A stretch of 53,044 nucleotides of DNA, from contig CAKSQL010000017.1 of the NCBI GenBank assembly GCA_934486735.1, positions 1 to 53,044 of the forward strand. The letters run 5' to 3'. The notes under the pieces were generated by a model. The model had not been told where the DNA came from. It ran no database searches and saw only the letters and a list, made by a program, of their open reading frames with translations. Source of the stretch: an uncultured Clostridia bacterium (GTDB lineage: Bacteria > Bacillota > Clostridia > UBA1381). Below are positions 1 through 8,320 of the stretch, in pieces (position 1 is the stretch's first letter; each line of letters begins with the position of its first letter). The translations under genes and the position numbers were made by a program.

Positions 1-29
1 TTTATTCAAATATTGACTCAAGTAATACA

Positions 30-65
30 AAAATCGGTTGCATCTTTGAGTTTGCAACCGATTTT
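30..65 (-). terminator. Rho-independent terminator ending the viral head operon
   Basis: A perfect 12-bp inverted repeat (AAAATCGGTTGC at 30-41 and its complement at 54-65) has a 12-nt loop. Read on the minus strand, the stem ends in a T-rich stretch. It lies about 120 nt past the last gene of the minus-strand viral operon, so it probably ends that transcript. It could also act on plus-strand transcription, because the arms are symmetrical. Confidence 0.7.
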
Positions 66-77
66 GTCTACAGTCTG

Positions 78-110
78 TACAGCTCATTGCATAAAATGCA
101 ATGAGCTGTA
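78..110. other. Tight 15-bp hairpin between operon end and terminator
   Basis: TACAGCTCATTGCAT is followed by AAA and then its exact complement, giving a 15-bp stem with a 3-nt loop. No T-run follows on the minus strand, so alone it is a weak terminator. It may work with the neighbouring terminator at 30-65 or protect the mRNA 3' end. Confidence 0.5.
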
Positions 111-187
111 TTTTAAATTGCTGCCCTATTTCCACGCTTATGTGCGGAGCTTCTGTCAGAAGCTTTTCACAGGAGTTGTGCATTTTA

Positions 188-1582
188 TTACTTTTGTTTA
201 AGCGATGCGCGATATGCCGCGAGCTGCTTATCATATTCGAATGCGGCCTGCTGCTCCTGATTGGTGTATTCATGCTTCAAATTCAGCGCACGTGTTTGAG
301 CTTCGGAGTCGAGCTTTGCTTTATATTTAAGCTGCGGCATTGTAACATCATTATAATATTGCTTGTCGTTGTTAATTTTAACATCGATAGGTCTCATGTA
401 TTCGCCGTTTGCCTTTTTGGGGATATTTAAAAGCTTTGCCTCGGCATCGGTGAAATATCCGCGCTGAATGGCGTTATTCCATGCATTTTCAAGCCTTGCC
501 GTATCTATGCCTTGCAGCTCGGCGGCGTTCGAAATTTGTTTTCCCTCCGCATTGAGTTTTGCCATAAGGTCATTTTGTGCGTTTTCGGTACGCTTTCTTT
601 CACTGTCGAGCCGGTTTGCGTAGTCCTGCTTGGCGGTGGTGTTTTTTTCGCTCAGCATCTTCCATGCGTTTTCGGCCTCGGCTCTTAATGCGTCGTAGCT
701 CTGTTTTCTCATATCAAAGCCGTTTTTGTAACGTTCATAAGAGTTTTTCTCAAGCTCGGGAATCCTGTCGGCGAGCTGACTCATGTAGTAATTCAGCTGC
801 TGATTTGCAACGCTCTGAGCCGCGCTTGTCATATTTCCGTTGTTCCGAGATGTGAATTTTGCGGCGGCATCGCGGTATGCTCTTTCGCCCTCGCGGCGGT
901 ACATATCGCTGTATGCCCGGTATGCCGGGTCCTGCGCGGGGTTGTATTTCCAGTCGCCGTAGTCCGCCAGACTCCGATACGCATTTTTTAGCGGATTTTT
1001 ATATTGACTGTTCCACTTTTTGTATAGCTCATCGGCGGTGCTGATGCCGAGACGGTTTTTAGCTTTTGCATATGCCGAGTCGAGCGCTTTGCTGTCCACA
1101 ACGGCTCTGTCGCCGTCCATGTAAAGCACAGGAATGTCCTCGCCGGCGACCGATACCATCCCATTGGCCGAATACGAAATTCCGCCCATCCCGGCAGGCG
1201 CGGCGTAGTCGGTTATGCGCACCGGATTTTTCCCCTCGGTTTTGTATGCGGCGTTTACAAAGCTTTGTATGTCCTGCTTTGACGCATAGCTTGTGTCATC
1301 CTTGACATACGACGGCTTCAGCTTAAGACCGTTGTAGGTCACATAGCCGTCCTGCCAGCCTATTTTTGAGTTATCAAGCCCCATGTTGTTCATCTCGGCG
1401 CGCACTCCGTAGCTGTCACCGTTTCTCGGCACCGCCGTCTTTGCGCGCGAGGTGTACACCGAGCCGGATATGTTTGTTTGCGCACTTGTCGCCTTTGGGG
1501 TTGAATTTGCAGCGGATGCCGCTGCCTGCTTTAGCTTGTTATTGCGAAATTTGATCAGTTTGTTCATCAGACTGTAAGCCAT
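188..1582 (-). CDS. Viral structural protein of unknown role, coiled-coil rich
   Basis: This is the last gene of the head operon and encodes about 464 residues. The preferred start is the ATG at 1582 (MAYSLMNK...), because GAGAGG lies 9 nt upstream; an ATG at 1591 overlaps that ribosome binding site. The first 60 residues are polar and low in complexity. Residues about 75-120 (GWQDGYVTYNG, then SYASKQDIQSFV) look like a small domain seen in Firmicutes phage virion proteins, which is recalled rather than proven. The second half is long, charged and Ala/Gln/Lys rich, with predicted helices. It overlaps the portal gene by 44 nt. An injected or portal-associated internal protein is one possibility. 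No enzymatic motif is visible. Confidence 0.6.
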   Translation of the reverse strand: MAYSLMNKLIKFRNNKLKQAAASAANSTPKATSAQTNISGSVYTSRAKTAVPRNGDSYGVRAEMNNMGLDNSKIGWQDGYVTYNGLKLKPSYVKDDTSYASKQDIQSFVNAAYKTEGKNPVRITDYAAPAGMGGISYSANGMVSVAGEDIPVLYMDGDRAVVDSKALDSAYAKAKNRLGISTADELYKKWNSQYKNPLKNAYRSLADYGDWKYNPAQDPAYRAYSDMYRREGERAYRDAAAKFTSRNNGNMTSAAQSVANQQLNYYMSQLADRIPELEKNSYERYKNGFDMRKQSYDALRAEAENAWKMLSEKNTTAKQDYANRLDSERKRTENAQNDLMAKLNAEGKQISNAAELQGIDTARLENAWNNAIQRGYFTDAEAKLLNIPKKANGEYMRPIDVKINNDKQYYNDVTMPQLKYKAKLDSEAQTRALNLKHEYTNQEQQAAFEYDKQLAAYRASLKQK

Positions 1583-3179
1583 TTTCTTCATCCTCTCTGT
1601 ATTGTAATTTTTTCAATCGTTCCAGCATACGTTCCTTGCCGTCGAAATTCATGCTTTCCAGAATCATGACAGCTGTTTCGGGCGGAGTGTTTGTGAATAA
1701 TCCGTTTTTCCAAAGTTCAAGCACAAGCTGATTGTTGCTCTCACGTGACGACGGACTTTGCCTCTCGGGGATAACCTCGATGTCAAATTCCGCCCTGTGG
1801 TACTGCGCCGATATCGGAAATCCGAGTGAATCCCTTTTATAGTCTATCCGCTGCATCATTCGGTTGGAAAATTCCACAAACTCCACATTACCCAGCTTGT
1901 TTGTGATTCGGTATATTTTCTCATCGGTGTAAAATTCCCGGATCAGTTCGATGCAAAGCGATATGACCTCGGAATATGCGTCAAAGCTGTCGTCAATCAT
2001 TGCACGCGAGAGTTTTTCGCCCGATTGCTGAAGTGTTGTTATCGCGCTCGCCGCGGTTACGCCGCCGGTTGTTGCACCCTGCTGAAAGTCTCGGTTTCCG
2101 ATAACTTCTTTAAGCTCGAGAATTTTTTCTGCTCTGTGCTGCAAAACAAAATCCGATATCGACTGAGCCTGGAACGGGCGGATGTGGGTTTCGTCAAGAC
2201 TGCCGTCAACGTGAATTATATCCTTTGACCAGTCCTTGAACTCCTCCTCGTTGATTGCGCCCTTGTCTTTGACAAGCCAGCGCTGTTTCCCTGCAAGGGC
2301 CGCGTTTTTCAGAATGATTCCGTCCAGCTTGTCTATATACATCTGCGGATTGCGTATAACATCGACTACGCCGTAGCCGAAAGGTGAGTCATCGCATTGA
2401 TAGAGTGTGTCGAACACGACGGGATATTTCCCATGATCGTAAAGCCCGTTTTCGTATCCGGGGATATCCTCGCTCGCTTCTATCATTGTACTTTTTGCGA
2501 ATTTCATCAAATGCACGCTGCCGTCGGGCTTTTTGTAGTAGCAGTCGATAACCTCGGTTCTGTCGCGGACCGTCGCTCTGCCGGTGTAAGTGTCGACTGC
2601 CGAATCGCCCTCAAAAAGGTGTGCGAATTTGGGATAGTGCTTTTTGAGCAGCTCGTTGTCAAAGGCTTGCGTTATGAACAGGAATTGAGATTCCTGAACA
2701 TCGGATAAATTCATATCGCAATAAATTCCGAGAATGTTTAAGGATTTTATCTCGATTTCGCCGCTTATCCCGTTGTAAAACACGCCGTAGACCGCGGTGC
2801 CGTATTTCAGCTTTTTTCGCCAGTTTCGCTTGTAACAGCGCTTGAAACCGCTGATGTCCAGCTGCACCGGGAGAATCCTGGAAAGCAGCTCTGCCGTTTC
2901 CGAGTCCTGCGGCTCTCTTTCCAAAATCCTCGGATGCGGATAGTTGTCTATGGCGTCGGCGTATTTGTTCTCGATGGCGGAAAAGACATAAGCCGTCGCA
3001 CAGGTCAGAGCGTTTTCTTCGCTGTTGTATGCGCCTGCGTTGTTTGCTTCGTGCCATTTCCTGTACCAGCGCTCATTTTCGCATATGCGGTCGTTCAGCG
3101 ACTGCTTGTCACTCTTGTAAGTTTCGTACATCCCGAGAGCCTTTTCAATAAATTCCGGATTGATTTTACTCTTTGGCAT
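1539..3179 (-). CDS. Phage portal protein-like
   Basis: About 546 residues. Portal proteins form the dodecameric ring at the capsid vertex through which terminase pumps DNA. The length, the helix-rich N-terminus (ENERWYRKWHEANN), the middle segments on nucleic-acid-channel scale, and the place in a terminase-scaffold-capsid operon fit a P22/podovirus-type portal better than the HK97 type. The start at 3179 is preferred because GAGGAGG lies 6 nt upstream, while the ATG at 3185 abuts it. The gene overlaps the holin gene end by 14 nt. Lying after the holin gene, at the far end of the operon from terL, is unusual because portal genes normally follow the large terminase. The family call rests on overall resemblance, not on a diagnostic motif. 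Confidence 0.65.
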   Translation of the reverse strand: MPKSKINPEFIEKALGMYETYKSDKQSLNDRICENERWYRKWHEANNAGAYNSEENALTCATAYVFSAIENKYADAIDNYPHPRILEREPQDSETAELLSRILPVQLDISGFKRCYKRNWRKKLKYGTAVYGVFYNGISGEIEIKSLNILGIYCDMNLSDVQESQFLFITQAFDNELLKKHYPKFAHLFEGDSAVDTYTGRATVRDRTEVIDCYYKKPDGSVHLMKFAKSTMIEASEDIPGYENGLYDHGKYPVVFDTLYQCDDSPFGYGVVDVIRNPQMYIDKLDGIILKNAALAGKQRWLVKDKGAINEEEFKDWSKDIIHVDGSLDETHIRPFQAQSISDFVLQHRAEKILELKEVIGNRDFQQGATTGGVTAASAITTLQQSGEKLSRAMIDDSFDAYSEVISLCIELIREFYTDEKIYRITNKLGNVEFVEFSNRMMQRIDYKRDSLGFPISAQYHRAEFDIEVIPERQSPSSRESNNQLVLELWKNGLFTNTPPETAVMILESMNFDGKERMLERLKKLQYREDEENGLQSDEQTDQISQ

Positions 3180-3633
3180 TGTCATCCTCCTCTGTTTTTG
3201 TTGTGTTTTCGGTTAATATTTTAAGCCTCATAACAATCGGCTTTATAAACGACGGAACGGGCAGCCCGATGGTTGTGCAGTTTTCGAGAATGCTGAGTAA
3301 TTCGTTAAGTATCAGCCAAATCGTCACGATGAGTCCGAAATAGTATTTTACTTCGTATACAATTCCGATCTGTAAAAATCCGTAATGCACAACCCAGTCG
3401 GTAATTCCGGCAGTTATGACCAAAAGCATGTAGCATACTTTTTTCAGCGCGCCGTGCTTGCCGATTCGGGAATTTAACGTCCCTGTCATCCATGCTGCCG
3501 CAACGCCCGAAATATAGTCTATCAGCATCGATCCGACAAGCACGATTATCGGAATAAACATGATATTCAGATACGCGCTCACCGATGCCCCTATTGCGGA
3601 CAGCGATATTTTTATAATTTTATCCTTCATCAT
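3166..3633 (-). CDS. Phage holin-family membrane protein
   Basis: 155 residues with about three to four hydrophobic segments, roughly residues 8-45, 65-90 and 95-115. The N-terminal half carries the signature of the phage holin 4 / toxin-secretion holin family: a membrane segment, then IDYISGVAAAW, then a Gly/Lys-rich turn before further membrane helices. Holins normally perforate the cytoplasmic membrane to release endolysin. No endolysin gene is visible in the window, so its lytic role here is an inference from family only. It overlaps the small gene upstream by 14 nt and the portal gene downstream. AAAGGGACGG precedes the double ATG start. Confidence 0.8.
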   Translation of the reverse strand: MMKDKIIKISLSAIGASVSAYLNIMFIPIIVLVGSMLIDYISGVAAAWMTGTLNSRIGKHGALKKVCYMLLVITAGITDWVVHYGFLQIGIVYEVKYYFGLIVTIWLILNELLSILENCTTIGLPVPSFIKPIVMRLKILTENTTKTEEDDNAKE

Positions 3634-3787
3634 CCGTCCCTTTCTTTTTCTTTCTTTGCTGCGCTGCCGAAAATTCCGCCAGCCAAATACTGTCGTAAAG
3701 TTCTCTGCACCACAGCATAAGTTCTTTTATGTCCTCTGATGAGACGCCGCTCTCCTCGGGCGGCTCTCTGAGTGTGAAGTTTGCCAT
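3620..3787 (-). CDS. Small hypothetical viral protein (55 residues)
   Basis: A short ORF fills the gap between the holin gene and the next upstream gene. It starts MANFTLREPPEESG, runs through a Trp-containing helix (LMLWCRELYDSIWLAEF) and ends in a basic tail (RKKKKGTDDEG). The start at 3787 follows GGAGAATAACGCT. The stop overlaps the holin start by 14 nt, the same tight packing as the rest of the operon, which supports its being real. The function is not recognised. Its size and its place just before a holin recall small accessory proteins such as XkdX, but no signature is present. Confidence 0.6.
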   Translation of the reverse strand: MANFTLREPPEESGVSSEDIKELMLWCRELYDSIWLAEFSAAQQRKKKKGTDDEG

Positions 3788-3803
3788 AGCGTTATTCTCC
3801 TTT

Positions 3804-4184
3804 TCACTGCCACCAGTTGTTTACCCTGTTTTTCGATTCTCTCACCGGCATGTTGCGCTCGATAAACCACCTTGCATAGTCGTCAAGGCGCGAATTGAAT
3901 GCGGTTATGTGCTGATTGTAGGCATCATAGTCACGCTGGTAATAGCAGCATTTCGCCAGGATAAAATCAATGTACATTAGGTTGTAGGGAGCAGGTATAA
4001 CCGTCTCGTCAGCCGATATGTCGGAAATCGGCGTGTAGCTTTCCTGCTTGCCGTCCGAGTAGCTTTTTGCGTATTCTTCTTTGAGCATAGCGCCAAGCTC
4101 ATCGCACCATTTGATTTTTTCCGCTGTGCTGTAGCTGTTCGGATACAGGGTATCGGCGCTTTCTATCACTTCGATAATTTTCAT
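3804..4184 (-). CDS. Hypothetical viral head-completion-like protein
   Basis: 126 residues starting MKIIEVIES. The start at 4184 is chosen because GGAGG sits 9 nt upstream; a longer form beginning at 4205 would place the ribosome binding site inside the gene. The protein is soluble and helical, rich in Tyr (YPNSYSTAEK, CCYYQRDYDAYNQH). It sits directly after the large virion protein gene, with 21 nt between them. Small helical proteins in this position are often head-tail connectors or adaptors, but no family motif was recognised, so that role is inferred from position only. Confidence 0.55.
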   Translation of the reverse strand: MKIIEVIESADTLYPNSYSTAEKIKWCDELGAMLKEEYAKSYSDGKQESYTPISDISADETVIPAPYNLMYIDFILAKCCYYQRDYDAYNQHITAFNSRLDDYARWFIERNMPVRESKNRVNNWWQ

Positions 4185-4205
4185 TGGAATAAACCTCCGT
4201 TTCAC

Positions 4206-6020
4206 TTATTTGTAATTCCGTCCGCCGACGTCGCCGATGAATTTTAAGCCCATTATGCAGCATTTGCCGCTGCCCTCTATGCGATACCGCCAAAAATCTC
4301 CCTCATCAAGCCGCACCGGGACGCGAATCGTCTTAAATTCGTTGTCATGCCTGCCGGTGAGACTGTCGAGACAACGTACCCATGCACCGCTGCCGCAGGA
4401 TGCATATACGGTGATTTTCGAATCCTTGTCAAGCATAACTTTCAGCCATAACTCGTTGATTCGCTTCAAATCGGTTTCGTCAAAGAAATATCTCACGCTC
4501 TGTGCAAACCATTTCGGCTTTTCATTTCCGGAGTCGGTTTTGTATATTGTGCCGCCGATCAGAAGATACACGCCGCCGTCGTAGCTGAATGCGCCGCATA
4601 TTTTGTTTTCGTCCTCCTTGTGCCAAACGCCGTATCTCGGGTCGAATACAAGATTTTCGCATTTGTCCGATTCGGAGGAAGCAAAATAGTGCGTGCCGTC
4701 GGTAAAGGAGAATGCAGCTTTGTATTTTGTGTTCAGCTTTTTGGAGATAAGCTGAGGCTTTGAGCCGTTCCACATGTAAAATCCGTCATTGCCCAAAAAA
4801 TACAAAACATTGTCAATGACGACGCATGAATCGATATCCGCGCATCCGCATCCGTTGTAGCTTTTGCCGACGGCAAATTCGTTCGGAAGCTCGCCGTAGA
4901 TTGCCTCAAGCTCGTTCTTTTTAGCGGTCACAAGCGCATCGCCGCAGGATACCACACCGAGATATCCGCCCTGACTCGATGATTCCAAAAATGCGCTGTC
5001 GCTGCTTAAGCCGTCGAAGCTTAAAAAGTCAAATAAATTTTCAATCGATGACGCATAGACGTACTCGCCGTTGGGGTTTGCACCCCAAAGCCGTCCCTTG
5101 TGCAGGGCAAGCTGAGACATGTACGGTATCTTTTTGTAAATGTGCTTTATTGTTTGGCTGGATGCGGTGTCAAAGGCTTGCTTGCCTTTGGAATTTAAAA
5201 AGGAAAATGCTATGTTGATGTTCCAAAATTCATAACCGCCCGAGGTTGAGGACCGCGTTTCGGAATAGCTCGTTACCGTTGCCGATGTTATGTCGCTTTT
5301 CGAATATTCACTCCAGCGGCTGTCGGCATAGGTCATGACTTGGTCTATAAAAACCGAATCGCCGACTTTGAAGTTGAAATATCCGCCGCTGAATTGACCG
5401 GTCGGAATTTTGTAAGTAAAACTCATTGTTCCGGTGCCGTCGGCTTTGAACGATATAGTGTTTGAAGCGAAATTTCCGACTGCTTCATATTCGCTCGATC
5501 TCACATAGTCGGTGCGCGTGTTTTCATGATCGGTGTCGTAGTAGTAAATGTACGGATCGCGGGTGGCAGAGCCGTAGCCATGGATTATCAATATACGATT
5601 CGCCCATAAAAGCTGAATTTTTCCGTCGGCGGCGAGCTCCATGCCGTAGAGATAATTGCCGTCAGAATCGTATTCGGCGGCTATTTTCATCGGTTTTGCC
5701 TTGCCGTTGTAGTAAAATGTTGTTCCGATAACTCCGCAGAAACCGGTTGGAGCTGTGTCCTCGCGCGTACCTGCAACGGCGCGGATGTCTTCGGCTTGTG
5801 CCGATATGGACTGACTGCCCGAGTCGGTGAATATCGTGTTGAACGATGCGGACTTTTCTCTCGGCTTGCGCGATGCAATGTAGGGGTATTCGTCGGAGGA
5901 CATGTTTTGCATGTCACAAAATTCGCCTGCCGATACCTTGATGCCGCGGTTCAGACCCAAAAAGCTTTTTCCGTCAAAGCTTCTGAGCGAGTCGGCATTT
6001 CTTAATGAGATATATCCCAA
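4206..6020 (-). CDS. Large virion protein, stabilization or tail-hub-like beta protein
   Basis: 604 residues, beginning at a TTG codon at 6020 with AAGGAGG 8 nt upstream. The N-terminus has a characteristic stretch: GLNRGI..., then DMQNMSSDEYPYIASRKPR. The rest is beta-rich with many aromatic-Gly turns (YYNGKAKPMKI, GNDGFYMWNG, CGAFSYDGGVYLL), suggesting a beta-propeller-like fold. In podovirus-type modules, proteins of this kind close the portal or form the tail hub, as P22 gp10 stabilization protein does. The assignment to that role is inference from fold impression and from position after the capsid gene. Confidence 0.55.
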   Translation of the reverse strand: MGYISLRNADSLRSFDGKSFLGLNRGIKVSAGEFCDMQNMSSDEYPYIASRKPREKSASFNTIFTDSGSQSISAQAEDIRAVAGTREDTAPTGFCGVIGTTFYYNGKAKPMKIAAEYDSDGNYLYGMELAADGKIQLLWANRILIIHGYGSATRDPYIYYYDTDHENTRTDYVRSSEYEAVGNFASNTISFKADGTGTMSFTYKIPTGQFSGGYFNFKVGDSVFIDQVMTYADSRWSEYSKSDITSATVTSYSETRSSTSGGYEFWNINIAFSFLNSKGKQAFDTASSQTIKHIYKKIPYMSQLALHKGRLWGANPNGEYVYASSIENLFDFLSFDGLSSDSAFLESSSQGGYLGVVSCGDALVTAKKNELEAIYGELPNEFAVGKSYNGCGCADIDSCVVIDNVLYFLGNDGFYMWNGSKPQLISKKLNTKYKAAFSFTDGTHYFASSESDKCENLVFDPRYGVWHKEDENKICGAFSYDGGVYLLIGGTIYKTDSGNEKPKWFAQSVRYFFDETDLKRINELWLKVMLDKDSKITVYASCGSGAWVRCLDSLTGRHDNEFKTIRVPVRLDEGDFWRYRIEGSGKCCIMGLKFIGDVGGRNYK

Positions 6021-6037
6021 AATGCATCCCTCCTTCT

Positions 6038-6304
6038 TTATTCGCCGTCAAGGCTTTGTATTGTACCTGCAATTTTTGCCATTCTCAGTTCGGCGGCACG
6101 CTCGTTTGCTGCCTTTTCGTCGAGTATAAGCTTGACTTTTCTCGGCACCATGACTTCCTCGTCAAACATAACCTGGTAGTTGGTTCCGTTCACAGTTACC
6201 GTCTGACTTGCACCTATCGGTGTGTCGGCCGGACGTCTTATCATAACAGGCACCTTTTCCTCGTAATATTGTTCCAGTTCGTTTTCAAGATTTGTTTTTT
6301 TCAT
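6038..6304 (-). CDS. Small hypothetical viral protein downstream of capsid
   Basis: 88 residues starting MKKTNLENELEQYYEEK. The start at 6304 follows AGGAGAG with 8-9 nt spacing; an in-frame extension to 6340 has no better site. A short N-terminal acidic helix is followed by a beta-like middle (TVTVNGTNYQVMFDEEVMVPRKV) and a helical tail (LDEKAANERAAELRMAKIAG). The middle looks like a small beta domain of the sort found in capsid decoration or N4-type accessory proteins. No firm function can be given. It lies between the major capsid and large virion protein genes with short spacers. Confidence 0.55.
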   Translation of the reverse strand: MKKTNLENELEQYYEEKVPVMIRRPADTPIGASQTVTVNGTNYQVMFDEEVMVPRKVKLILDEKAANERAAELRMAKIAGTIQSLDGE

Positions 6305-6395
6305 ATTGCATACTCTCCTTTTTGATTTTGGGGAGGGCATTTTGCCCTCCCCGGCAGTTGTAAAATTATTGAGGTTTTGTGTAAAATATAGTTAT

Positions 6396-7595
6396 TTAAG
6401 CGTCTGCCGTAGCTGTGGATTCTATACGAACCATGTATTCGTCAACAAGAATCTTTGCAAGGTGGTGGCACTTCCAGCCCATAGTACCTCTCTGATTGAG
6501 CGGATCAGCGCTGCCTGCCGAACCCAGCTCCTTGACGATTGTTTCAAGGTTGGCTTTCGGGTCGGTTACGCCGTACGCGTCTCTGCCGATAACAAGAGTT
6601 GAATGAACCGGTTTTCCCGAGGCTGTGCCCTCGCCGGGATAAACCTTCATACCCTCGGTGATGCTTGTCGATACGGCTGCCGAGCATGTGATATACGCCT
6701 CGCCGTTTTCGCCGGCTGTTGCCGAGGAAACGGTGTAGATAAAGCCGTTCACAGCGATTTTTCTGCTTGCAAGAGCTGTTGCCTCGTCGGCGGTCAGCGT
6801 GTCGGAAACATAAATTTTTGAACCGCTTATGCTCTTTACAACAAGCTCGCTCTTGTTTGTGGCAAGGTCGCTGCCGCGGAAAACCTTTGCCTCGGTTGTC
6901 TCGACGAATCTCACGCCGTAGAGTCTGCCGATTTCGCCGCTGTACATGTCCTTGGGGTCGCTGTAGGTCTTTACATTTTCCCATGCGCTGTCGCTCATAA
7001 GGTCAAATGCAACATCGGGGTCGACAATGGCAACAAAGTCCTTGTCTATCGGGTTTGCCTTGTTTTTCTTAAGAGTTCTGACCGCCTTTCTGATTTCCTC
7101 AACCTTCATCACACAGTCGGCTGTAAGCTGAGAACGTGCGCTCTTGCCGCCGGCATATTGAACGTTTGTGCCGGTTGAAAGAATGTCGGCTGTCAGACTG
7201 TCCTGCGTCTCACCTGCGTTGTCGGCAAGAATCTCGTTGAGTCTGAGAACCTCGGGCGACGGGTCGTTCTTGTAGAAGTCAAACTCGTCGGTTGTCGAGA
7301 TGTAAGCACCGTATTGCAGCGGAGTTGCCGTCACACGTGATATATTGATTGCCGTACCCTTGGGAGTAACACCCTCGGTAAGCGGAGTTGTCGCCTTGGG
7401 CAGAGGACTCATCTTGTCCCATGTGATTGTCTTTGTTCTGCCCTTGGGTATCTTTGTAAGCTGACCGAACTGGTGATGCACAAGCTTCGGCTTTGCTCTT
7501 GTAACGATGTGTCTGTTCAAAGCCTCCTGAAAAAGCGGCGCAGAGCCTTTGGAGGTTGTTGAGTTAAAATTCAAAATCTGTTCTGTATCTGTCAT
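6396..7595 (-). CDS. Major capsid protein, N4-gp56 family
   Basis: 399 residues of the HK97-fold N4-gp56-like family, which forms the icosahedral head shell. Family-like features are the N-terminal FNSTTSKGSAPLFQEALNR region, KGRTKTITWDK, the segment TTPLTEGVTPKGTAINISRV, the TTDEFDFYKNDP block and GEIGRLYGVRFVETTEAKVF. A C-terminal stretch includes GRDAYGVTD and GTMGWKCHHLAKILVDEYMVRIE, typical of this family's end. The start follows AAAGGAAG. The gene sits straight after the scaffold-like gene, the normal order for capsid assembly. This is the most secure viral call in the window with the terminase. Confidence 0.9.
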   Translation of the reverse strand: MTDTEQILNFNSTTSKGSAPLFQEALNRHIVTRAKPKLVHHQFGQLTKIPKGRTKTITWDKMSPLPKATTPLTEGVTPKGTAINISRVTATPLQYGAYISTTDEFDFYKNDPSPEVLRLNEILADNAGETQDSLTADILSTGTNVQYAGGKSARSQLTADCVMKVEEIRKAVRTLKKNKANPIDKDFVAIVDPDVAFDLMSDSAWENVKTYSDPKDMYSGEIGRLYGVRFVETTEAKVFRGSDLATNKSELVVKSISGSKIYVSDTLTADEATALASRKIAVNGFIYTVSSATAGENGEAYITCSAAVSTSITEGMKVYPGEGTASGKPVHSTLVIGRDAYGVTDPKANLETIVKELGSAGSADPLNQRGTMGWKCHHLAKILVDEYMVRIESTATADA

Positions 7596-7617
7596 AATCT
7601 GATCTTCCTTTCTTTAA

Positions 7618-8301
7618 TTACGAGTTTTTGATTTTTCTGATATATTCTTCAAATTCCTTATCCGACATGGTCTTAACGTCGTGCTTGATATTCCCGGCAA
7701 CCCCGTTTGAAAGATTGCCCACCTCGGAAATTGCGCGGCGCGGCTGCTGCTTTTTCTTAAGCAGCGGATATGCCTCTGCAAGCGTTTTGTGCTCCTCCAC
7801 CACAGCGCGGTAGAAATCAGGATTTGCAAAGGCTTCTTCCAAATCGAAATCCGGGATAATCTGTTTCAGCGCATTGCTCTGTCTTACCCAGTCGTTTTGT
7901 ATGTCACCGATACGCTGACTGTAGCTTGCGCCGTCCTGCATGCCGAATCCCATACCGTCCGGCTGCATACCATAGCCCATGCTGTTCGGCTGCATGCCAT
8001 AACCTGCATTGAATTGCTGCACGCCATAGCCTGCGCCGCCCTGCGGCATGTCAAAGCCTGTCGGATATTCGTTTTCGGACTCCGGAGCGTTGAGGTCGCG
8101 TGCAATCAATGCCGCAAGTTCGGCTCTGTCGGAGATTCCGTAGAATTTTGCTGCCGCCGCAAAGAGTGCCTCAAGATTTTCATCGCCGGTATTTGCTCCG
8201 GAAACATCGTCTGTTTGCTGCGGTGTGTTGTCTGCATTTTTTGCAGCATTGATGTACTTGTTAAATTCTTCGTCGTTCATGCTGCTGATTTTTCTTTTCA
8301 T
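7618..8301 (-). CDS. Scaffold-like protein with Gly-Tyr-Met repeats
   Basis: 227 residues, very polar, placed between the large terminase and the major capsid genes where phage scaffolding proteins usually lie. Residues 91-126 hold four nine-residue repeats of the form GYGMQPxxM. A matching short motif lies at both ends: M-N-D-E-E-F-x-x-Y-I at residues 8-17 and M-S-D-K-E-F-E-E-Y-I at 212-221. The C-terminal half (IIPDFDLEEAFANPDFYRAVVEEHKTL, split here by reading) is helical and recalls phage scaffolds with a basic C-terminus. The scaffold role is inferred from position and composition. AAAGGAAG precedes the ATG. Confidence 0.65.
   Translation of the reverse strand: MKRKISSMNDEEFNKYINAAKNADNTPQQTDDVSGANTGDENLEALFAAAAKFYGISDRAELAALIARDLNAPESENEYPTGFDMPQGGAGYGVQQFNAGYGMQPNSMGYGMQPDGMGFGMQDGASYSQRIGDIQNDWVRQSNALKQIIPDFDLEEAFANPDFYRAVVEEHKTLAEAYPLLKKKQQPRRAISEVGNLSNGVAGNIKHDVKTMSDKEFEEYIRKIKNS
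7924..8031 (-). repeat. Four 27-bp in-frame repeats in scaffold gene
   Basis: Four degenerate 27-bp units encode GYGVQQFNA, GYGMQPNSM, GYGMQPDGM and GFGMQDGAS in a row. The repeats are in frame and look like slippage-derived tandem copies that could vary in number between strains. Confidence 0.75.
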
Positions 8302-8320
8302 AATAAATTTCTTCCTTTCT

